In this document: one piece after another, positions 1 to 64,000 of the stretch
How positions within the stretch are numbered: position 1 is the stretch's first letter
Layout: each line of letters starts with the position of its first letter
Assembly (NCBI GenBank): GCA_051294375.1
Contig: CM119268.1
Location: forward strand, 10,172,469-10,236,468
DNA from: Paraspadella gotoi
Lineage: Eukaryota; Chaetognatha
DNA: 64,000 nt
Direction: 5' to 3'
Notes under the pieces: model-generated
The model's input: the letters and a program-made list of their open reading frames with translations, nothing else
What the model was told of the DNA's origin: nothing
Databases searched by the model: none
Program-made: the position numbers and the translations under genes

Positions 1-43
1 CTACGCCATCGCGTTCGATCCCCGATATTCATTCGTCAAAAAT

Positions 44-400
44 TATGTGGAAAGAAGAGAGGAGATTAGGAGGAGGGACAATCCTTGGAATTTGCCGGGT
101 GAGGATAGAAAAGAAAAGAAAAGAAAAGAAAAGAAAAGAAAAGAAAAGAAAAGAAAAGAAAAGAAAAGAAAAGAAAAGAAAAGAAAAGAAAAGAAAAGAA
201 AAGAAAAGAAAATGTGGAAAGAAGAGAGGAGATTAGGAGGAGGGACAATCCTCGGAATTTGCCGGGTGAGGATAAAAAAGAAAAGAAAAGAAAAGAAAAG
301 AAAAGAAAAGAAAAGAAAAGAAAAGAAAAGAAAAGAAAAGAAAGAAAAGAAAAAAAAGAAAAGAAAAAGAAAAGAAAAGAAAAGAAAAGAAAAGAAAATA
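44..400. repeat. Compound minisatellite: 62-bp unit plus (AAAAG)n, two copies
   Basis: A complex unit of about 62 bp beginning tgtggaaagaagagaggaga is followed by a long (AAAAG)n run. The whole arrangement occurs twice, with unit starts about 167 bp apart (near 46 and 213). The two complex units differ by single bases, and the second AAAAG run decays into interrupted purines. Long open frames across it (K/R/E-rich or F/S-rich) are repeat translation, not genes. Confidence 0.9.
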
Positions 401-539
401 AAACAAAGAAACATAACTTGAAATACATACGAGAAAATACCGGAAGGAAAGAATAAAACCAAGAAGTCAATTCGGCAATCAAAAAAGCAAGCAAGCAAGC
501 AAATAAAAAAATATTCTTCACCACCAATTCTTCCCCGAG

Positions 540-653
540 ATCGTCAAAGCGATCGATCGGACGGCATCGCTCTTCCTTTCGGCATCGAATTGCAAAAAGT
601 CGCTATGGACGGCGTCTATTCCTTCAGAAAGAAAAGCGGGAAATTCGCATCAG
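540..653 (+). CDS. Candidate internal exon 1 of an unrecognised plus-strand gene
   Basis: The open segment reads FGIELQKVAMDGVYSFRKK and ends in a GT donor (tcag|gtccag) with one base left over. That phase joins exactly to the exon starting at 769, giving KFASESVTVTYDLS across the junction. The acceptor at 538-539 (ccccgag) is only moderately good. No known domain is recognised. Support is splice-phase agreement with the next two exons and ordinary coding composition in an AT-rich setting. The gene start is probably left of the window. Confidence 0.4.
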
Positions 654-768
654 GTCCAGCAGATCATTTTCTCATTAAAATAAAAGCCACCGATTTTCTA
701 ATTATTCATCGATTTAATCATTAATTTTGATTCGGTCCGAGGTTGAAATTCTATTCTTTTTTTTTCAG

Positions 769-899
769 AATCCGTGACGGTCACCTACGACCTCTCTCTC
801 CAACATTTGGCTGAGCGTGAGATCACGTGCAAGATGGCGGGACGGCGTCCGAGGGAAGTCGATTGGCCCGTCCTAAAAACTTACCAGCGCCGGGCGAGG
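769..899 (+). CDS. Candidate internal exon 2 of an unrecognised plus-strand gene
   Basis: A strong acceptor (T-run then cag) opens an exon with two leading bases and 43 codons. It reads SVTVTYDLSLQHLAEREITC then KMAGRRPREVDWPVL, and ends in a consensus donor (gcgagg|gtaagg) in phase 0. It is phase-compatible with the exons at 540-653 and 978-1132. I do not recognise the family. It is one of the better exon candidates here because both splice sites are good and the other two frames carry early stops. Confidence 0.5.
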
Positions 900-977
900 G
901 TAAGGTAGACGGGGCTGGAATTGTTAATAGTTTAGTTGAGGAGCGTCTCTCGATATCGGCTCCACCTGTCCTCGCAG

Positions 978-1132
978 GTCCGCGGCCGAGTTCGTCCGCT
1001 CCTCGGAACGGTTCGTCGCGGCGCCACAATACTGGATGATTTCTTGAAGGCCTTCAGCCACTGGGAGCGTCAGGCAAAGGCCAGACGAATCATGATCCGG
1101 TCCCACAGATTCGGATGCAGCGTCATGACAGA
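978..1132 (+). CDS. Candidate internal exon 3 of an unrecognised plus-strand gene
   Basis: The exon starts after ctcgcag in phase 0, matching the preceding exon, and stays open for 51 codons. It includes ATILDDFLKAFSHWERQAKA and ends at a good donor (acaga|gtaagg) with two bases left over. The basic, helical-looking segment has no family I can name. The phase does not fit the best acceptor of the next long exon (1519) by one base. So either a base is wrong, another acceptor is used, or the long exon belongs elsewhere. Confidence 0.45.
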
Positions 1133-1518
1133 GTAAGGCCGATTGGATAACTGTGAATGCGTGGCAATGAGGTTGTTTCCAATTTTTCTCATTCCTTCGT
1201 CTTCCGATCGATTGGGGTCGTTTAGTTGCGACTCTGACCGCCAGGCGGTTTTCCTCTGCGTCTTCGCGACGCCGAATCGAATTCCCAATCGTCATTTTCG
1301 CGTCTACAAAAACATCCTCAACTTTCCTAACAAAGACGAGGGGCGAACAGAGGAGGAGGAGCAGGAGGAGGATGAGGAGCAGGAAGAGGAGGAGAGGCTA
1401 TCCGAAGGTGATTGGTGACTGGTGACTGATGGATGGTAACTGTGACAGTGAATGGTGACAGTGTTTGACAAGGTTCCTGGAATCATTTGGGAGTGATATT
1501 CTAATTTTTTTTTTTCAG

Positions 1519-3224
1519 AGACGGCGAAGAAGAACGATCCCAACGACACCGACGACGAACACGATGACGTCGCCCTTCCGGTTCCAGCGACGCCCGCGCC
1601 AGAGGAGTCGGATCCCGCGGGAGAGCCTTCGACGGCCGACGAAGGAGTCGAGAAGACGAACGCGAAGGAAGAGACGAAAAGAAAAGAAACGAAGCGAAGG
1701 AAGAAAAGTAAAAACGAAAAAGAAAAGAGCGAAGAAAATCGAAGACAAAAGAAAAGATTAAAAGAAGAAGAAGAATCCGATTTCGAGAAAGAAAAATCGA
1801 AGAGAAAGCGAGAGAAAAAGCAAAAACAACAACAACATCAACGACCACTTCGTGACGAAGAGTCCAAAGACGAATTGACGGAGACCAGAGAGAAGGGAGA
1901 AAGAAACGCGACGAGAAATGAAGAAGCGTCTCTGACGATTGGCGACGTTGCAGACACTCCGGAAACGACGGGGGAAGAGCATCCGTCCGCAGAGGAAAAG
2001 CTAGAAGCCTCGGTGAAGGAGGAAAAGAACGAGGCTGGGCCAGACGAGACTGGGCCAGACGAGGCTGGGTCTAAGACCGAAGAATCTGAGCCTGAGACAG
2101 TCAAGTCAGAGATCGATCCTGAGACTCAGGAGTCCGAGACCGACGAGTCTAAAACCGTTCAATTTGAGACGGACAAATCTAATACCAGCGAGACTAAGTC
2201 CGTGACGGATGAGACCGACGAGTCTAAGACAAACACATTGAAAATCAATGAATTTAAGACTGAGGATTCTAATTCAGCCGTGGAAAACCCGCGATCGGAA
2301 AAAGACAGAGAAACGACGCAAGAAGCCAGTGAAGATAATTCTCTGGCTAAGGTCGAGAAAGAGCAGCGTTTAAACAATTCGTTCCCAACGAAGAACGACT
2401 CTATTGTTTCGAGTGTCGATGAGACCGAATTAAAGTCCGCATCAAAGGCCAAGTCAGATAACGCGACGGAGTACTTGTCAGAGGCACCGACAGAAAATGT
2501 TTCTCAGGCTGCTACTGAAGTTTCGTCGCAGGTTAAGTCAGAGGCCGGGGCTGAGGCCGGGGCGAAAACGAGGGCGGAGGCTGAAGAAAAGGCCAGGGTA
2601 GAGGCCGAGGAAGAGGCCAAAGATGAAGACGAGGAAGAGGCCAGAGCAAAAGCGTCTTCAGAAGCAGCTTCAGGGGTCACAACTCAAGGCTTGTTGGGAA
2701 CAACATTGGAGATTTCATCATCAGAAATTGCAACACTATCTACGCCCACGTCGTCGCCAACTGATGTCAATCAACTCAAATCCCAGATTCCAACCGAAAC
2801 TCCTGCTCCGGAATCACCTAAAGACGCCGGAAAAGCTCCTTTAAATCCGGCGTCGGAATTCGCCTCCAAATCGACCTCGAATACCAAGTCGGAGCCGGCG
2901 CCGTTATCCGCTCCGGCGCCGTCGTCTAAATCGGCGCCAAAAATCGCCTCCGAATCGGCGCCTTCGACGAGCGATATGTCCCGGCGCCGACGGCCGCAGT
3001 CCCGGCGCCTTCGCCCGTCTCCGCAGCGCCGGCGCCGCCCAGAGGAGTCTCTCGATCCGCTGCAGACGCGTCTAATCGGCCAGGCCCTCTACCTAGGCGG
3101 CCATCGAGGTGTCAACGATTGGAGCCTCATTCCCGGCTTCGAGCATCTCCGTGGACGGCCACTCGACGAGAGCTGCGTCAAGTGCGTGGATTTCTTGAAG
3201 GAGGCGCAACTGGATTTCGAGGAG
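1519..3224 (+). CDS. Long acidic, low-complexity exon (about 565 codons)
   Basis: After a T-rich acceptor (tttttcag at 1511-1518) one frame stays open to beyond 3300. It begins near TAKKNDPNDTDDEHDD. In order it shows an Asp/Glu start, a Lys/Arg/Glu block (about 1660-1860), a long Glu/Ser/Thr/Asp stretch with loosely repeated ESETDESK-like motifs, an Ala/Glu coiled-coil-like block (about 2530-2680), a Ser/Ala/Pro block, and an Arg-rich block near 2980-3040. It closes with a more ordinary segment, PLDESCVKCVDFLKEAQLDF, just before a good donor (gag|gtgatt at 3225). A methionine at 1875 is in frame, but the open frame runs well upstream, so an internal exon is more likely. The Arg-rich block could be a short frame slip. 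Function is not assigned; the composition suggests a disordered or matrix-like linker. Confidence 0.55.
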
Positions 3225-3829
3225 GTGATTGGGGCGATGGTTGGGAATGCTCCAACGAAGAATCCGCCGGGTTCACGGTTGGGCAACGATATTATTTTTT
3301 TTCTCGTGTCATTCGGGTCATTTTTACTTCGGATCTCTTAGTTATGTCAACGTATGGAAATTCTTTTTCAAAATTAAGACTTTTACTTGAATATAATTGT
3401 TACATTTTGAGCGACTTATTTTTTTAATTTTTTTATCGAAATTTCTCTTTTTTTTCCCCTTTTCCCTTTTATAATCAGATTAAATTTGCTTGAAATTCAA
3501 GAACTTTGGTTACTATTCTTCGCCATCTTCCTTTTCTTCCCTCTCTCTCTCCTTCTTTTTTGTTCTTTTTTTTCCTTTCAATTATCTCTGTTTGTTTTCC
3601 TCCTTCTCTCCTCCAGAGCTTTTTTTTAAATTAGTCCCCGGGGAATCTTCCACTTCCTCTGGTAAATTCTTCCAATCTTTTATCATTCTGACGTTAACGA
3701 AGTTTCTTTTTCGCCCCATACTTTGCACATTCGTAGTATTTCACTGAATGAGGTTGTTTTTTTTCCTTCCGGTTGACTGTTTCCCTTTTTTTTTTGTTAA
3801 CTGCATTTGGATTCGGTTTAGGCTGCCAG
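3225..3829 (+). other. Probable intron, T-rich
   Basis: About 600 bases of T-rich, CT-rich DNA with many short stops lie between the acidic exon and the Gly-rich exon. It ends in a T-run and an acceptor (ggctgccag at 3821-3829). If the donor at 3225 is used, the phase at 3830 does not fit the PAN frame. A weaker donor inside the continuing open frame (near 3275, tcacg|gttggg) would fit. Confidence 0.4.
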
Positions 3830-3996
3830 ATTCGGTGGCGGCGGCGGCTACGGCGGCGGCGGCTACGGCGGCGCCGGAGGCGACGGCGACGGCGGGGTGA
3901 AACTCGTGGCTCGTCCTTGCAACTACACCGTCTTTCAAAACCGCGGGATCTTTCCGATTCCATCTTTCGCCTACAAATGGAATTTGTGGAAAGAAG
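3830..3996 (+). CDS. Gly/Tyr-rich exon leading into the first half of a PAN-like module
   Basis: After the acceptor at 3828-3829 the frame starting at 3831 reads a Gly-rich stretch with Tyr (FGGGGGYGGGGYGGAGG). It continues with VKLVARPCNYTVFQNRG and FAYKWNLWKE. The CxYxVFxNRG opening resembles the first strand of PAN/apple domains found in secreted and cuticle-associated invertebrate proteins. A donor (gaag|gttta) at 3997 leaves one base, which matches the next exon. The alternative reading of the same DNA is an Arg-rich frame from the CGG repeats, which is less plausible. Confidence 0.5.
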
Positions 3997-4112
3997 GTTT
4001 AAAAAATCGTTGAAATCCTTATTTATTCGTTAGAACTATAACAATTTTAAACTGTATAAAGTATAAACTAGACAATATTGATAATAATACTAATAATAAT
4101 AATACTCGCAAA

Positions 4113-4360
4113 TTATCCTCTCCCATCCCGACGATTACCCTTACCCCCCTCAAAAAGGGCGTTCGGTCGCCGCCTGTCGCGCCCTTTGCGACGCCGGCGA
4201 GTTCGGCTGCCAATCCTTCGTCTTCGCGCGGCGTTTAGGCGCCGGATGCTGGATCATGCCCGGCGTGGCGGCGGACTACGAACGCCACACGCTCCTCAGG
4301 CGGAACCGAAACTTCGACTTTTACTCCCGATATTGTGACGACGGATCAGCCACTTTTTAA
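4113..4360 (+). CDS. Terminal exon: PAN/apple-like cysteine module
   Basis: The frame reads ILSHPDDYPYPPQKGRSVAA, then CRALCDAGEFGCQSFVFARR, then CWIMPGVAADYERH and NFDFYSRYC, ending in TAA at 4358-4360. The spacing C-x3-C-x6-C-x3-F...C...FDFYxxYC is what a PAN/apple fold shows: cysteines around a central helix and a final YC. PAN modules are extracellular protein- or carbohydrate-binding domains. The exon start is inferred: 4113 gives the right phase with 3996, but the acceptor there reads caa rather than cag, so a base error or non-AG site is implied. Whether this belongs with the acidic exon is inferred from position only. Confidence 0.6.
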
Positions 4361-4763
4361 GAAAGAGAAACAGTTGCAACAGCGAACAAACCACGTTGAA
4401 CTGTATAGATCCATGGACGTCGGATTGTTTATGAATATGTACAATGTACATGTACAATGTACAATTTACATGGTACAGTAATTATTAGTTGTCATGAAAT
4501 CTTGCTAGGTTTTGGAATTTACGATTTAATTTTAACCTAAACATTAACCTTAATTTTTCTGTAATTTGCTAACACCTGCGAACAACCACTCTGTATTCGA
4601 ATTTTAAAAGTATGTATTATTTATTACCTAATACGTTTTAATCTTCACACAATTCGGTAGTATTGCAAACTCTTTTGTCTGGTTTTTCACTCGTCCGTTT
4701 GTTGTATTTCTTACTATGTAAATTGGCGATCGCACTTTTTGTGAACCTTAAAGAAGACTAAAA

Positions 4764-4769
4764 AATAAA
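4764..4769 (+). other. Candidate poly(A) signal AATAAA
   Basis: AATAAA lies about 400 bases after the TAA at 4360 and is followed within 30 bases by a GT/T-rich stretch (cgtcgtgtgcgcg then T-runs). The 4361-5107 stretch otherwise holds the 3' UTR and spacer with no other coding signal. It includes a cluster of TGTACA palindromes at about 4437-4475. Confidence 0.45.
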
Positions 4770-5107
4770 ATTCTCATATTCCTCGTCGTGTGCGCGTTTT
4801 TTGCTTTTTTTTTCTAACGCGTTTTCACGACCGGATATGATTTAAAACTGCGTTCTAAACTAGGTTAAGTCATTACGTTTAAAACGAACAGTTTAGGACG
4901 GAAGTTAAAATTAAAAGTGTTAAAAAGACGAAGGCACACTGATTTTTTTTTTTCTAATGAGAGACAGTGGAAGAGAGAAAAGAGAAAAAAATATCGCTAC
5001 GACTGACATTATAAAATAAAATATATTAACTAGTACAAAAAAATTCTAGATCTTCTCAAAATTTAGTAGTATATCGAAATACAAATATTTTATGATATAG
5101 AACTCAC

Positions 5108-62556
<57,449 letters not shown>

Positions 62557-64000
62557 CTGAGCAAAGAAAGACTCAAGATAATAATATAAAAAAATTGAAT
62601 AAATTTTAAAATGGGTATTGTTTGTTTTTGCCAAACGAATCGCGTGAAAAAGCACGCACTCAGTGGCAGCACCGCTCTTTGCGAATCACATTTCACATAC
62701 TTTTTTTCAGCTCTTCACGTGAATTATTTTTTTCGTATCAGGTTGACAATTTCGAAAAGTAATGCATACTATTTTTCCCAAAAAAAACTCTTGCTATTGC
62801 ACTTTTCCTTGAATAACTCAAATCTGTCATTCATATTTTTCTCAACAACACTTTCCTAAACTAAATTTTTCAAATTCTTCGTACTTTCCTCCATTTTTCT
62901 CTCAACTTTCACCGCAGTCAACATTCTCTCTCTCTCTCTCTNNNNNNNNNNNNNNNNNNNNNNNNNNNNNNNNNNNNNNNNNNNNNNNNNNNNNNNNNNN
63001 NNNNNNNNNNNNNNNNNNNNNNNNNNNNNNNNNNNNNNNNNNNNNNNNNNNNNNNNNNNNNNNNNNNNNNNNNNNNNNNNNNNNNNNNNNNNNNNNNNNN
63101 NNNNNNNNNNNNNTTCCTCCATTCAATGAGATTCGATGCAACCGCGAATAAAAATCGACAAAACCCCAAAAACTTGGCCCACAAATTCGCTTTCTCCGTT
63201 GTTTTCGCCGTCGCCGCCGCCGCCGCCGCCCCCGCAGCCGCCGACGCCGCCGTCGCAGCCGCCGCCGCAAAAGCCTCCGTGATCGTCGTCGTCATCTTTG
63301 TCCTGTTTGTTGTCGTCTTCGTAGTTATTTTCGTCGTCGTCGTCGTCGTCGTTGAAGTTTTCGTTGTTTTTGTCCTATTTTAGTTAACGTATTCTTCATT
63401 CGTCATTTCCATCAGATTCTTTTTCCAGTACAATCGTTTTTCTCTCGTCACAATGTTTGTCTTTCTCACTCGATTCTTTTGAGTCACAAGTTTTTTTTCC
63501 CATCAATATCACTGGGTTCTCTCTTTTTATCGTCGTCGTCGTGGTCGACGCCTTTGCGACTTTTTCTTCCTTATCGAATTCTTTTACATCACCTTGGACG
63601 TCGTCGTCGTCGTCGTCGTCGTCGACACCCGTTTTCTTTATCGACGTCGTCGTCGTCGTCGTCGTCTTCTTCTTCTTCTTCCTCTAAGCGTCTTTGTCAA
63701 AGTCCATTTGTCGTATTGGTTCTCCGCAAGCGCAACAACGATAAGAAAGGAATTCGCAAATGAGATAAAGTGGCCGTTTGGTGGCGACTGTTTGGGTCAC
63801 CGCAGACAACGGACAATTTCTTATCGAGGAATAAAAACGACGACAAAAACTGGACCAGTACATCACGAGGGAAAAGGATAACAACGACAAGGACGGTCGC
63901 AGTACCTTCCAGTTCTGGTTCAGGTAATTTACAGGAATTAGAGTCTCTGCCACTCAAACCCGTCGAGTGGAATTAAAAAATGAGGGGGCGGGCTGGGGGG
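62557..64000. other. Intron upstream of the eag PAS exon, with N gap and CGT/GCC repeats
   Basis: It contains an N gap at 62942-63113 after a CT run, a GCC/GTC-rich stretch at 63200-63270 and CGT runs at 63325-63350, 63525-63545 and 63597-63665. Short open frames at 63690-63975 are unrecognised. Earlier eag exons are not visible. Confidence 0.6.

Overview
This window is nuclear DNA of a protostome invertebrate, most likely an arthropod and plausibly a crustacean. The evidence is eukaryotic splice sites, an eag potassium-channel protein whose C-linker reads like insect eag ([15 protein letters not shown]), C/G-ending codons in exons, and an extreme load of microsatellites and homopolymers (GA, CT, CGT/ACG, AAT, AAAAG, poly-T). 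The species cannot be named from the sequence. There are no bacterial-style operons.

Three protein genes are supported. (1) On the plus strand at 540-4360 is a multi-exon gene of unknown identity. It has a long acidic/Ala-Glu-rich exon and, at its end, two exons that together form a PAN/apple-like cysteine module; whether the two ends are one gene is unproven. (2) On the minus strand at 5108-62556 are exons of an ether-a-go-go (eag/KCNH1-5) voltage-gated K+ channel. They run from the end of the PAS domain (62.5 kb) through S1-S6, the SVGFGN pore and the start of the C-linker (5.1 kb). The PAS start, most of S1 and the CNBD/C-terminus are not seen. (3) On the plus strand at 34060-48581 is an ORP9-like (OSBPL9) oxysterol-binding-protein-related gene, complete at its 3' end but without a visible PH domain. 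It lies inside an eag intron on the opposite strand. Two tRNA genes, Asn-GTT (+) and Glu-TTC (-), and a tRNA-Phe-like relic lie at 50.2-51.0 kb in the same eag intron.

The dominant structural feature is a pair of tandem near-identical blocks: 4853-8431 is repeated at 8432-12415, and about 12640-22640 is repeated at 22641-33315. Both carry eag exons, so six coding exons and one frameshifted pore exon appear twice. The outer copies (left block 1, right block 2) mostly have intact exons. The inner copies are mostly indel-damaged and meet at a 25-N gap in a CGG-rich tract. The simplest reading is one genomic locus whose gap was overfilled with about 14.2 kb of noisy or alternate-haplotype sequence. 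A smaller case of the same kind occurs around the 25-N gap at 24121. If so, the real eag locus has one exon set and is about 14 kb shorter than it looks here.

From 49 to 64 kb the DNA is mostly low-complexity intron with ten of the window's twelve N gaps at or after 41 kb. A 2.5-kb island at about 53040-55560 has the texture of random sequence, unlike anything else in the window. I found no new multi-gene system. The items most worth a second look are the nested gene arrangement, the ORP9 signature change (EQVSHRPP) and its variable loop, the palindrome at 27046-27194, the copy-specific insertions, and the random-like island.
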